A DNA stretch of 64,000 nt from Tsukamurella sp. 8F (GTDB lineage: Bacteria; Actinomycetota; Actinomycetes; Mycobacteriales; Mycobacteriaceae), in assembly GCF_029167375.1 (NCBI RefSeq), contig NZ_JARFTP010000002.1, positions 124,001 through 188,000 on the forward strand, given 5' to 3'. Positions 34,517-43,643 of the stretch are shown one piece after another (position 1 is the stretch's first letter; each line of letters begins with the position of its first letter). The notes beneath the pieces are model-generated. The model did no database searches and was not told the DNA's origin. It worked only from the letters and a program-made list of their open reading frames with translations. A program made the translations under genes and the position numbers.

Positions 34517-35391
34517 CCGATCACCGGCAGCTTCCGGTCGGCCTGCAGGGATGTCAGCACGTCCTGCATCGCGGCGACCACATCGTCGTACACCTGGTCC
34601 AAGTCCGGGTCCTCCCCATAGCGTTGCCGCAGGTCGATCGGCGGCAGGTACTGGATGACGATCTTCGAGGGCAGCGGCACGAACGGCGAGAACGGCAGCG
34701 TGAGGCCGAACGGCGCCGACAGCACGATGGGCAGCACCTTGATGCGCATCGTCCGATCCAGCCCCAGCATTCGCGCCAGATTGTCGCCCCGGGTCAGGAA
34801 CAGCGCCGTCTCCTGCCCGCCGATCGTCACCTGCGGCACGATAGGCACGTCGTGCTTCAACGCGAGTCGCAGGAATCCCTTGCGTCCGCCGAAGTCGACC
34901 ACTCCGGACTGTCGCGACGGTCGATAGTTCTCGTAATCGCCGCCTGGGAAGACCTGTAGCAGGCCGCCGCTGGCGAGTACGGTGTGGCCGTTGTCCGGGT
35001 CTGCCTCGACGGTGCCGAACCTCCTCAGGATCGGAGCCAGTGGGGAGTTCAGGACCATCCGGTGCGCCAGCTGATAGAACGGGCGCTCCACCCCGAAGTA
35101 GCTCGTGATCGCGAGTTGGCTGATCATCACCTCCGGCGACATGATGCCGCCGGTGTGGTTGCCGACGATCAGCGCAGGCCCCTCCGCGGGTATGTGGTGT
35201 AGTCCGCGGACGTCCGGTCGGAACCACGCGCTCACGGCCAGCCACAGGGCCGGCAGGAGCTCGCGGATGGCGTCCGGGTCCCGATCGTCGAGGTTGCCCT
35301 GACGCAGGCGCGGAAGGAAGCGCTTCGCCTGCCTCCCGGCCAGTGCGAGCAGCGCGGGCCCGGCGGATGCGAGACCGTTCTCGGCGGCCAT
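34513..35391 (-). CDS. PlsC-like lysophospholipid acyltransferase
   Basis: The 292-residue product is a PlsC-family acyltransferase with the motif GNHTGGIMSPE near residue 80. The usual NHxxxD aspartate is replaced, since NHTGG is the variant seen in the diacylglycerol/hemolysin-type subfamily. FGGRKGFLRLALKHDVPIVP follows. It should move an acyl group to a lipid acceptor. GGAGG supports the ATG at 35391. It is coupled to the SRPBCC-ligase, suggesting the pair activate and then transfer one acyl group. Confidence 0.85.
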   Translation of the reverse strand: MAAENGLASAGPALLALAGRQAKRFLPRLRQGNLDDRDPDAIRELLPALWLAVSAWFRPDVRGLHHIPAEGPALIVGNHTGGIMSPEVMISQLAITSYFGVERPFYQLAHRMVLNSPLAPILRRFGTVEADPDNGHTVLASGGLLQVFPGGDYENYRPSRQSGVVDFGGRKGFLRLALKHDVPIVPQVTIGGQETALFLTRGDNLARMLGLDRTMRIKVLPIVLSAPFGLTLPFSPFVPLPSKIVIQYLPPIDLRQRYGEDPDLDQVYDDVVAAMQDVLTSLQADRKLPVIG

Positions 35392-35463
35392 CGGTGGTAC
35401 CTCCTCGGCAGGGGATCGCGGCACCGAGACTCTAGACCCGCTCCCGGGGTGCCACCTGCTGAT

Positions 35464-36501
35464 TCACCAAACCCACGGTCGGCCAGCGGAGGCCGCGAGC
35501 ACGCGGCGCAGCTCCCACGGCACGGAACGGAAGACCGCAGCCATCGCCGCAGCCGTCGCGACCGGACCGGACCGTGGGGACAGGTAAGCCGCCACCGGCC
35601 GGGACGGAAGCGCGAAGAAGGCCTCGAAGAAGTCGCGCTGCTGCTCCGCGTCGAGCGCCAGGAGGGCACGCAGCCCCACGATTCGCATGCGGTGCGCGAC
35701 TGTGTCGGCGCGGGACACGGGCGGGTGCCCCGAGGCGACCGCGTCCGCCAGCGCCAGTGCCGCGCCGACGGAGTATCCCGTCGCCGGGTGCAGAGTGGTC
35801 CCGCGCACGCCGGCCCCTGCCCAGCCGGGCCCCGACCTCCGCCCGGGAACGGCCAGCGTGAAGTCGACGGTCTCGTCCACTTCACCCGCCGCGACGCCGC
35901 GATCCGCGAGCCGCAGTCGCAGCCGCCGGTCCAACTCGCCGACGGCCAGCGGCGGCGCGCCGGCCAGGCACGTCTCTTCGAGCAGCAGCCGATCCGACGC
36001 GACGGGGACCGCGTAGAGAAAGGACGCCCGGGCATGCGGCGGCACGCCCGGGGCCGGCCGCCAGTCCATCCACAGCTCCGAATGCGTGCCGCGGGGCACG
36101 ACTACACCGGCTGCCGTCTGCCGGGGCGCATGCGCACCGGGTTCTGCGCCGCGCGCATCGAGCACGAACGCTGTGCCGTGGCCGTCTCGGTCCACCGCCC
36201 GCGCGACCACGTCGACGCCGTCCAGGGTGAGCGCGTCCTGCAACGCCGGGGTGTCGAGCAGCGCGTACTCGCGGTCGAGGTCGCGCAGGGTGCGCGCGAA
36301 GACCTGCGGGCGCGAGCGAACGGCGACCGTCGACGGCGGGAGCCAGGCGGGCACCTCGTCGGTCCATACCCCGAACCTCTGGTGCCAGCGGCGGTCCGGC
36401 GCGGGGTCGAATGCGCGGACCGCCATCCCCGCGGCGGACGCGCGGTGTGCCGCCGCGCGACCCGCGGGACCGAGCCCGAGCACCACGACATCCGGTGTCA
36501 C
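35464..36501 (-). CDS. crtY: Lycopene cyclase (CrtY/CrtL type)
   Basis: The 345-residue flavin-binding protein starts with VVVLGLGPAGRAAAHRA and contains the family motifs FLYAVPVASDRLLLEETCLAG and HPATGYSVGAALALAD. It should cyclise lycopene ends to beta-carotene-type rings in the membrane. Its ATG overlaps the response regulator stop by four bases, placing it in the same operon as a two-component system. No other crt genes are in the window. Confidence 0.87.
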   Translation of the reverse strand: MTPDVVVLGLGPAGRAAAHRASAAGMAVRAFDPAPDRRWHQRFGVWTDEVPAWLPPSTVAVRSRPQVFARTLRDLDREYALLDTPALQDALTLDGVDVVARAVDRDGHGTAFVLDARGAEPGAHAPRQTAAGVVVPRGTHSELWMDWRPAPGVPPHARASFLYAVPVASDRLLLEETCLAGAPPLAVGELDRRLRLRLADRGVAAGEVDETVDFTLAVPGRRSGPGWAGAGVRGTTLHPATGYSVGAALALADAVASGHPPVSRADTVAHRMRIVGLRALLALDAEQQRDFFEAFFALPSRPVAAYLSPRSGPVATAAAMAAVFRSVPWELRRVLAASAGRPWVW

Positions 36502-37121
36502 AGTGCGGTTCCCAGCAGCGCGAGCTGAGTGCGGTTGGCGCAGTCGAGACGTGCCATGAGCGTGGAGACGTAGCCCTTGACGGTCGACTCCGCGAGGTAG
36601 AGTTCCGCTGCGATGCCGGCGTTGGAACGTCCGCGTCCGAGTTCGCGCAGCACGTCCCGCTCCCGCTCGGTGAGTGCCTGCAGGCGTGGGTCGGGCCGGT
36701 TCGCCGGGCGCTCGGCCAGCGTGACCAGCCGTCGTAGCGCGTCGGGGGAGAGCAGGGAGCCTCCTGTCGCGGCTGTGCGGACGGCGTCGGAGATCAGCTC
36801 GGGAGGTGCGGTCTTGAGGATGAATCCCGCTGCGCCGCTGCGCAGCCCGTCGATCAGCACATCGTCTGTGTCGAGGGCGGTGATGAGTACGACGGCCACG
36901 GGCGGCGTCATCGCCGTCAGCTCGGCGGTCGCGGCGATCCCGTCGACGCCCGGCATCCGCACGTCGAGTAAGGCCACGTCGGGGGTGTGCGCCACGGCGG
37001 CCTCGACGGCGGCGGCGCCGTCTGCTGCGGTCGCGACCACGTCGATGTCATCGCCCAGAGCCGAGGTCAGGTACTGGCAGACCAGGGGATCGTCGTCGGC
37101 GATCAGAACCCGCACGCTCAC
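36498..37121 (-). CDS. NarL/LuxR-family response regulator
   Basis: The 207-residue protein has a receiver domain with the phospho-acceptor D53 in ALLDVRMPG and a C-terminal LuxR helix-turn-helix (ERERDVLRELGRGRSNAGIA). It overlaps the sensor kinase gene and the lycopene cyclase gene by four bases each, so one transcript likely makes all three. Confidence 0.92.
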   Translation of the reverse strand: MSVRVLIADDDPLVCQYLTSALGDDIDVVATAADGAAAVEAAVAHTPDVALLDVRMPGVDGIAATAELTAMTPPVAVVLITALDTDDVLIDGLRSGAAGFILKTAPPELISDAVRTAATGGSLLSPDALRRLVTLAERPANRPDPRLQALTERERDVLRELGRGRSNAGIAAELYLAESTVKGYVSTLMARLDCANRTQLALLGTAL

Positions 37122-38197
37122 GCGAACACCGCCTCGAGCCGGAACCCGCCGGCGTCGTCCGGGCCGTACCGCAGCGAGCCGCCGAGCATGCGCGTGCGTG
37201 CCGCGAGTCCGCGCAGCCCGGTGCCGGATCCGGTGGGCGCGAGCGCCGCGTCCGCGTTCGCAGCTGGATTGGCCACCGCCACCGACGACGCCGTGACCGT
37301 CACCGTGACGGGCGCGCCGGACGCGTGCTTGCGGGCGTTGGTCAGGCCCTCGTCCACGACGCGGGTGAGGCAGTCGGCCGTCGCGCGGGGGACGGGGGCA
37401 TGCACGGCTGCGTCGACGGTGACCGTCTGACCGGCCCGCCGCGCCAGGTCGACGACGGTGGCGATCCCGTCCATCACGGCCCGCCCGTCCACAGGCGTGG
37501 GCGCATCGAGCTTCTCCATCGGTGCAGCTGCCGTCTGCAGACCGAGGACGAGCGAGCGTAGGTCCGCGAGGGCGGCGTGCGCGTCCGCCTCGATCGCGGC
37601 GGCGGGTTCGCCGAGCGCCCGGGCGCCGATGACGATGCGTGTCAGGCGTGCCGTCGCCAAGTCGTGTAGGCGCGCGGCGAGCGCGAACCGCTCGTCCGTG
37701 CGGGCCTGTTCCTCAGCGAGGCGCCGGCGCTCGGTCTGCGCCGCGCGCAGGCGGATCCACAGGGCGACGGTCGTACCGCCGAGGATCGGTGAGAGCGTGC
37801 CGAGGGCTCCCAGTGCAGAGTCCGCGTGAGTGGCGACCACGACGGCCAGGGCGGCGAGCGGGCCGAACGCGATCAAGGCATCGGATCGGGTTCGGGCGGC
37901 GTGCACGGCCGCACCCGAGCACGCCGACAGCGCGCACGCGATCCAGACGACGATGCCAGAGCGGGCCGCTTCGGCCCACGGTCCCAGGAACAACCACGCG
38001 GATGCGGCCGCGATCGCGGCGGGCGAGAGGCGTGTGCCCGCGGGTACCGCGGAAGCCGCGCACATCACCGCTGCGCCGACGACCAGCACGACACTCGACA
38101 GCGCGGGAAAGATCGCTGCGGCCGCGGCGGTCGACCCGAGAGCTACGGCGCCCAGGACGGCCGCGTACCAGGAGCGGGCGCGGACGGTGGTGGGCAT
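37118..38197 (-). CDS. NarL-type sensor histidine kinase
   Basis: The 359-residue product has five to six N-terminal hydrophobic helices (1 to about 150), a HisKA_3 dimerisation helix with ARLHDLATARL (the histidine to be phosphorylated) and an ATPase end with GLRGLAARTRMLGGSL. No clear sensor domain beyond the membrane helices is visible. The ATG at 38197 is the natural start; the longer frame upstream covers the divergent promoter region. Confidence 0.88.
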   Translation of the reverse strand: MPTTVRARSWYAAVLGAVALGSTAAAAAIFPALSSVVLVVGAAVMCAASAVPAGTRLSPAAIAAASAWLFLGPWAEAARSGIVVWIACALSACSGAAVHAARTRSDALIAFGPLAALAVVVATHADSALGALGTLSPILGGTTVALWIRLRAAQTERRRLAEEQARTDERFALAARLHDLATARLTRIVIGARALGEPAAAIEADAHAALADLRSLVLGLQTAAAPMEKLDAPTPVDGRAVMDGIATVVDLARRAGQTVTVDAAVHAPVPRATADCLTRVVDEGLTNARKHASGAPVTVTVTASSVAVANPAANADAALAPTGSGTGLRGLAARTRMLGGSLRYGPDDAGGFRLEAVFA

Positions 38198-38315
38198 GGG
38201 CTCATCGTATTCGGTGCGGGGCCGTACTTTCGTCGGTGAATGCACCTGCGGGCGTAGGTCGGCCGGGCACCGTCGGCGGTATCCGACGGGTGGGCGCGCG
38301 CGGTCGACTTGCTGC

Positions 38316-39785
38316 ATGATCACAGCACCGGCCCTGCAGGCCACCCCAGCCCCGCCCCCCAGGATCGCGGCCCGGACACTCGCCGGCATCACCGCGGCAG
38401 TCGCGCTCGTGATGCTGGTGGCCAGCCGCAACTACGGCTACTTCTTCGACGAGGCCTATTTCGTGGTGGCGGGGCGCGATCACACCGCGCTCGGCTACTT
38501 CGACCAACCTCCGCTGGTGCCGTGGCTGGCGGCCGCGATGGATGCCGTCGCGCCTGGGAACCTGGTGGTCCTGCGACTCCCCGCGACGCTCGCGGTCGCC
38601 GCGGTGACTCTGCTAGCGGGCCTGATCGCCCGAGAGCTGGGTGGCCGTGCCGGCGCCCAGGCGCTCGCTGCGGCGGCTACCGCTATGACGCTGGTGAGCA
38701 CGGTCGGGCACTGGCTCGCGACGTATTCGATCGATCCGCTGTGGTGGACCCTCATCGTCTACCTGCTGGCACGGTGGACCCGGACGCGAGAGGACAGGCT
38801 GGTGCTAGCGGCGGGCGCCGTGACCGGGCTGTCGCTCGAGACGAAGTTCCTCGTGCCCGCCCTGTGGTGCGCGGTGGGTGTGGGGGCTCTGGTGTGCGGC
38901 CCCCGCCGGCTGCTCGCGCTCCCCGCGCTGTGGGGCGGCGCCGGGGTCGCGCTCGTTCTGGCGGCACCCACGCTCGCGTGGCAGGCTACGCACGGCTGGC
39001 CGTACGCGCGGATGGGCGCGGTGGTCCGCGACGAGTATCCGGGCGCCGCGGGGTTCGCCATGGTCGGAGTGGTCGGTGCCGGGCTCTTCGTCGGGGTGCC
39101 GCTGCTGGTGATCGGCGTGACGTCGCTGCTGCGTTCTCGCCGCTACCGGTACCTCGGCGTCGCGCTGCTGCTGGTGATCGCTGCGATCGCGCTTGCGCAC
39201 GGGCGCTCCTATTACCTTGCGTCGGTGTACGCGCTGCCTATCGCGGCCGGGTCCGTAGCGGTGGAGCGGTGGACCCTGCGCCGCGCCCGCGCCCGGTGGT
39301 GGGCGGCGCTGACGGGTTCTCTCGCCGTCGCCTCCGCCGTCTGCTGGTTCCTGGCGTCACCCGTGTGGAGCCCCGGTGTCGCGAAGGCGATCGGGCACGT
39401 GCCCGGCCGTGCTCCCGCGACGCTGCTGATGGACGCCGACCGCATGACCCGGTCCTTCGCCGACGAGGCGACAACGGCGTACCGCTCCCTGTCTCCCGCA
39501 GAGCGGTCGTCGATCGCGATCGTGGCAGAGAGCTACCCGTTCGCCGCAGCCGTCGATGTCTATGGGCCCGCCGCGGGGCTGCCCCGCGCCTACAGCGGGC
39601 ATCGCGGCTACTACTACTTCGGCCGCCCCTCCGACTCGGTCGCCTCGGTGCTCTGGCTCGGAGAGCCCTCGACAGTGCTCGACCGTGCGTTCGCGAGCCG
39701 GCGCCGGGTCGCGGACGACGCGTGGCTGTACACGGGGCGGCGCCTCGCCTGGCCCGCACTGTGGGAGCAGCTACGCGCGCGCTAG
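38316..39785 (+). CDS. GT39/ArnT-like membrane glycosyltransferase
   Basis: The 489-residue product has about ten hydrophobic helices and the acidic first loop NYGYFFDEAYFVVAGR, with GYFDQPPLVPWL typical of the dolichyl-phosphate-mannose/ArnT (PMT_2) superfamily. It should move a sugar from a polyprenyl phosphate to an outer substrate. It is divergent from the two-component operon and ends 39 bases before lgt. Acceptor and donor are unknown. Confidence 0.85.
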   Translation: MITAPALQATPAPPPRIAARTLAGITAAVALVMLVASRNYGYFFDEAYFVVAGRDHTALGYFDQPPLVPWLAAAMDAVAPGNLVVLRLPATLAVAAVTLLAGLIARELGGRAGAQALAAAATAMTLVSTVGHWLATYSIDPLWWTLIVYLLARWTRTREDRLVLAAGAVTGLSLETKFLVPALWCAVGVGALVCGPRRLLALPALWGGAGVALVLAAPTLAWQATHGWPYARMGAVVRDEYPGAAGFAMVGVVGAGLFVGVPLLVIGVTSLLRSRRYRYLGVALLLVIAAIALAHGRSYYLASVYALPIAAGSVAVERWTLRRARARWWAALTGSLAVASAVCWFLASPVWSPGVAKAIGHVPGRAPATLLMDADRMTRSFADEATTAYRSLSPAERSSIAIVAESYPFAAAVDVYGPAAGLPRAYSGHRGYYYFGRPSDSVASVLWLGEPSTVLDRAFASRRRVADDAWLYTGRRLAWPALWEQLRAR

Positions 39786-39824
39786 CGGGAACTCCTACCA
39801 CGGGCAAGTAGGGTGTGCCGCGTG

Positions 39825-40865
39825 ATGATCGCGAGCTTCCCCAGCCCACCGCAGGGCGTCTGGCACCTCGGACCGGTCCCGATCCGCGCCTACGCGCTGT
39901 GCATCATCGTCGGCATCCTGGTCGCCTGCTGGTGGGGCGACAAGAGGTGGATCGCGCGTGGCGGCAAGCCGGGAGAGATCGTCGACGTAGCCGTATGGGC
40001 CGTGCCCTTCGGTCTGATCGGCGGTCGCCTGTACCACCTGATCACGGACTTCTCCACGTACTTCGGTGCGCACGGGCGCGGTCTCGCTGCTGCGTTCAAG
40101 ATCTGGGACGGGGGACTCGGCATCTGGGGAGCCGTCGCCCTCGGCGCCGTCGGCGCGTGGATCGGCTGCCGCCGGAAGGGGATCTCGCTGGCGCACTTCG
40201 GTGACGCGATCGCGCCGTGCATCCTGCTCGCGCAAGCGATCGGACGGCTCGGCAACTACTTCAACCAGGAGCTGTACGGGGCCGTCACCCAGCTGCCCTG
40301 GGGGCTCGAGATCTTCGAACGCGCCAACAGGTTCGGGGAGCGCGGAGCCAACGTGCTCGACGGAAGGAGTGATGGTGTGGTGCTCGCCGTCGTCCAACCG
40401 ACGTTCCTCTACGAGATGGTCTGGAACCTGCTCGTCGTGGTCGCCCTGGTGCTGCTCGACCGGCGTTTCGACATCCGCGGCGGCCGCCTCTTCGCGCTCT
40501 ACGTCGCGGGCTACTGCCTCGGCCGGTTCTTCATCGAGCTGATGCGTGACGACCACGCCACGCACATCCTCGGGATCCGGGTCAACGTGTTCACCGCGGC
40601 GATCGTGTTCGCCTGCGCCGTGGCCTACTTCGTGATCCGGAAGAACCCGCGACGGGAGGTGTCCCCCGACGCGGACGCGGCCGACGCCGGGGCCCCGGCG
40701 GACGACAGCCCGGTTGCTGAGGTCCCGGCAGCCGACGTCTCGACTGCGCACGCCGCCGATCCCACAGAAGTGGACTCAGCCGCCGATTCGGTGTCGCCCG
40801 AGGCGGATTCGGCCGCCGTCCCAGAGGCGACCTCCACGGACACGGAGACCGACGGCGGACGCTGA
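39825..40865 (+). CDS. lgt: Prolipoprotein diacylglyceryl transferase
   Basis: Lgt attaches diacylglycerol to the lipobox cysteine of prelipoproteins in the membrane. The 346-residue product has seven helices, the signature GRLGNYFNQELYG near residue 140, the H-containing GGRLYHLITD loop and the C-terminal YCLGRFFIELMRDD. A roughly 70-residue acidic, disordered tail rich in Asp/Ala/Ser follows, as in other mycolic-acid bacteria. I take the ATG at 39825; a GTG at 39813 is also in frame. Confidence 0.95.
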   Translation: MIASFPSPPQGVWHLGPVPIRAYALCIIVGILVACWWGDKRWIARGGKPGEIVDVAVWAVPFGLIGGRLYHLITDFSTYFGAHGRGLAAAFKIWDGGLGIWGAVALGAVGAWIGCRRKGISLAHFGDAIAPCILLAQAIGRLGNYFNQELYGAVTQLPWGLEIFERANRFGERGANVLDGRSDGVVLAVVQPTFLYEMVWNLLVVVALVLLDRRFDIRGGRLFALYVAGYCLGRFFIELMRDDHATHILGIRVNVFTAAIVFACAVAYFVIRKNPRREVSPDADAADAGAPADDSPVAEVPAADVSTAHAADPTEVDSAADSVSPEADSAAVPEATSTDTETDGGR

Positions 40866-40934
40866 CGGAGCCCGTCCCAAGGCTTCGACGCCATGCCCGT
40901 GTGGCGGGCGCCCGCTGCCACTAAGCTTTCCGGC

Positions 40935-42353
40935 GTGACCCGTCGAACCAAGATCGTGTGCACTCTGGGCCCCGCCGTCGGAACCGACGAGGGCGTTCTG
41001 GCCCTCGTCGAGAACGGCATGGACGTCGCCCGGCTCAACTTCAGCCACGGCGAGCATGCCGACCATGAAGCCAACTACAACCGCGTCCGTCGCGCGTCGG
41101 ACACCACCGGCCGCGCAGTCGGGATCCTCGCCGATCTGCAGGGCCCGAAGATCCGTCTCGGCCGCTTCACCGAGGGCAGGACCGTCTGGGAGAACGGCGA
41201 GACCGTGCGGATCACGGTCGCCGACGTCGAAGGCACTCACGACCGGGTGTCGACCACCTACTCCGAGCTCGCGAAGGACGCCAAGCCCGGCGACCGGCTG
41301 CTCGTCGACGACGGCAAGGTCGGCCTCGTGGTGAACGCGGTCGAGGGCGACGACGTGGTCTGCACGGTCACCGAGGGCGGCCCGGTCTCGAACAACAAGG
41401 GTGTATCGCTGCCCGGCATGAACGTGTCGGTGCCCGCACTGAGCGAGAAGGACGTCGAGGATCTCGAGTTCGCGCTGAGGTTGGGGGTCGACTTCATCGC
41501 GCTCTCGTTCGTGCGTTCGCCTTCGGACATCGAGCGCGTGCACGCCGTGATGGACCGCGTGGGCCGATTCGTGCCTGTGATCGCGAAGCTGGAGAAGCCG
41601 GAGGCGATCGAGAACCTCGAGGCCGTCATCCTCGCGTTCGACGCGGTGATGGTCGCGCGTGGTGACCTGGGTGTCGAACTACCGCTCGACGAGGTGCCGC
41701 TCGTGCAGAAGCGCGCCATCCAGATCGCGCGCGAGAACGCCAAGCCCGTGATCGTTGCGACGCAGATGCTGGAATCGATGATCGAGAACTCGCGTCCCAC
41801 GCGCGCTGAGGCCTCCGATGTGGCCAACGCGGTGCTGGACGGCGCGGACGCCGTGATGCTCTCCGGCGAGACGTCGGTCGGCAAGTTCCCGATAGAGACC
41901 GTGAAGACCATGGGGCGGATCGTGTCGACGATCGAGCGCGGCCCCATCAAGGTGCCCGGCCTCAACCACGTCCCGCGCACCAAGCGGGGGATCATCTCCT
42001 ACGCCGCGCGCGACGTGGGGGAGCGGCTGGACGCGCGCGCCCTGGTCGCATTCACGCAGTCGGGGGACACGATGCGGCGCCTCGCGCGTCTGCATACGTC
42101 GCTTCCGCTGCTGGCGTTCACACCGCTGCCGGAGGTGCGGAGCCAGCTTGCTCTGTCGTGGGGCACCGAGACGTTCCTCGTCCCGCGCGCCGAGACCACG
42201 GACGCCATGATCCGGCAGGTAGACCTGGCGCTGACCGGCCTCGACGGGTACCAGCCCGGCGATCAGGTGGTCATCGTGGCCGGTGCGCCTCCCGGGACCG
42301 TGGGCTCCACGAACCTGATCCATGTGCACCGGATCGGCGAGGAAGACCACTAG
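40935..42353 (+). CDS. pyk: Pyruvate kinase
   Basis: The 472-residue glycolytic enzyme makes pyruvate and ATP from phosphoenolpyruvate. It begins VTRRTKIVCTLGPA (GTG start at 40935), with RLNFSHG, the IAKLEKPEAIENL active-site lysine strand and LDGADAVMLSGETSVG. A longer frame starting at 40893 lacks homology. The stop codon lies inside an ACTAGT. Confidence 0.96.
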   Translation: MTRRTKIVCTLGPAVGTDEGVLALVENGMDVARLNFSHGEHADHEANYNRVRRASDTTGRAVGILADLQGPKIRLGRFTEGRTVWENGETVRITVADVEGTHDRVSTTYSELAKDAKPGDRLLVDDGKVGLVVNAVEGDDVVCTVTEGGPVSNNKGVSLPGMNVSVPALSEKDVEDLEFALRLGVDFIALSFVRSPSDIERVHAVMDRVGRFVPVIAKLEKPEAIENLEAVILAFDAVMVARGDLGVELPLDEVPLVQKRAIQIARENAKPVIVATQMLESMIENSRPTRAEASDVANAVLDGADAVMLSGETSVGKFPIETVKTMGRIVSTIERGPIKVPGLNHVPRTKRGIISYAARDVGERLDARALVAFTQSGDTMRRLARLHTSLPLLAFTPLPEVRSQLALSWGTETFLVPRAETTDAMIRQVDLALTGLDGYQPGDQVVIVAGAPPGTVGSTNLIHVHRIGEEDH

Positions 42354-42377
42354 TCCGCCACTAGTAGGGTGAGCCGC

Positions 42378-43304
42378 ATGACGGTTCACGAGCCCGAATC
42401 ACCCGTTGCGGCCGGCGCCGCCGACGCGCCGACCGCGACGGGTGACGACTTCTCCGAGTTCCTCGACGTCCTCGATCTGGCGAACCCGACGGAGGACGCA
42501 TTCATCGGGAGGCACCCGAGCAAGGTCGCGGCGCGCACGTTCGGCGGCCAGATCATGTCGCAGGCGATCGTCGCCGGCGGCCGTACCACCGACGTGCCTC
42601 TGCACGTCGCGCACACTCACTTCATCCGCGGCGGCGAGACCGATAAGGACCTCGAGTTCCGAGTCACCCGCCTGCGTGACACACGCAATACCGCCAACCG
42701 CCAGGTCTCCGTCGAGCAGAACGGCGAGGTCCTCGCCCTCGTGCTGCTCGGATACCAGACCGACGCCCGTAACCCGCTGGAGCATGCAGATCCCGCCCCC
42801 GACGTGCCCGGTCCCGAGGGACTGCCTCCCGTGTATGACTCGTTCGCCGGGTACGAGGAGGTCATCTCACAGTTCGTCGAGGCGCCGCATCCCATGGACA
42901 TGCGATACACCAACGACCCGGCGTGGATCATGAAGAAGGCGGGGGACTCACTCGACTACAACCGTGTCTGGATCCGCACCGCACGCGAACTGCCCGACGA
43001 TCAGGTGCTACACGACGCGTCGCTGGCGTACGCCTCCGACACAACGATCCTCGATTCGATCATCACCCGTCACGGCCTCTCCTGGGGCTTCGACCGCATC
43101 ATGGCGGCGACGCTGAACCAGTCCATCTGGTATCACCGGAGAGTGCGGTTCGACGAGTTCCATCTGTACGCGACCCATTCGCCGGTCGCGGCCGGTGGCC
43201 GCGGGACCGCGCACGGACAGATCTTCGATCGGTCCGGTCTGCTCACAGCTTCCGTCACGCAGGAGGGCGTCTTGAAGTACTTCCCCGCAAAGGCCGAGTC
43301 GTGA
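42378..43304 (+). CDS. tesB: Acyl-CoA thioesterase II
   Basis: The 308-residue product is a double hot-dog TesB-type thioesterase, hydrolysing medium/long-chain acyl-CoA. It shows GRHPSKVAARTFGGQIMSQA, HTHFIRGG, the catalytic aspartate region LAYASDTTIL and a second-half HRRVRFDEFHLY. I take the ATG at 42378; a GTG nine bases upstream is possible. It follows pyk as in mycobacteria. Confidence 0.93.
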   Translation: MTVHEPESPVAAGAADAPTATGDDFSEFLDVLDLANPTEDAFIGRHPSKVAARTFGGQIMSQAIVAGGRTTDVPLHVAHTHFIRGGETDKDLEFRVTRLRDTRNTANRQVSVEQNGEVLALVLLGYQTDARNPLEHADPAPDVPGPEGLPPVYDSFAGYEEVISQFVEAPHPMDMRYTNDPAWIMKKAGDSLDYNRVWIRTARELPDDQVLHDASLAYASDTTILDSIITRHGLSWGFDRIMAATLNQSIWYHRRVRFDEFHLYATHSPVAAGGRGTAHGQIFDRSGLLTASVTQEGVLKYFPAKAES

Positions 43305-43588
43305 GCGCGCCGCACGCGCGCCCCGGTACTCAGCCCGTTCTGCCGGTCCCCGTCGGCACTCCGGGCCGGGATCCGCGCGCCGGGCTGCCGCCTGTCGGCA
43401 TGCCGGGCCCACAGCAGCCGTGGCGCCGGCACGGCCCCGGTACCCGCGCATGGGTCGCGGTCGTCACCGCCGTCGCGTGTGTACTGCTCGTCGTCGTGAC
43501 GCTGACGGCGCTGGTGATCGGGGCCGTCAAGGTCGCCGACCGGGAGAGCGCCAGGTCGCACAACGGCACCGTCGTCGTCACCCGATAG
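43301..43588 (+). CDS. Small proline-rich single-span membrane protein
   Basis: A GTG at 43301 overlaps the tesB stop (GTGA), giving 95 codons. The first 45 residues are Pro/Gly-rich and disordered, then a single membrane helix (WVAVVTAVACVLLVVVTLTAL) and a short tail follow. Such proteins are common beside housekeeping genes in actinobacteria and have no assigned role. Confidence 0.6.
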   Translation: MSAPHARPGTQPVLPVPVGTPGRDPRAGLPPVGMPGPQQPWRRHGPGTRAWVAVVTAVACVLLVVVTLTALVIGAVKVADRESARSHNGTVVVTR

Positions 43589-43643
43589 GCCCGAACACCT
43601 GCGGCTCGAGGAGTTCGTCGTATCTCTTCGGCACACTGGTCGG

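Noticed and set aside
34517-35245. Upstream extension of the SRPBCC-ligase to 934 codons
   Set aside because: It runs through the acyltransferase in another frame. The SRPBCC start MKIEHRV at 34516 is clear.
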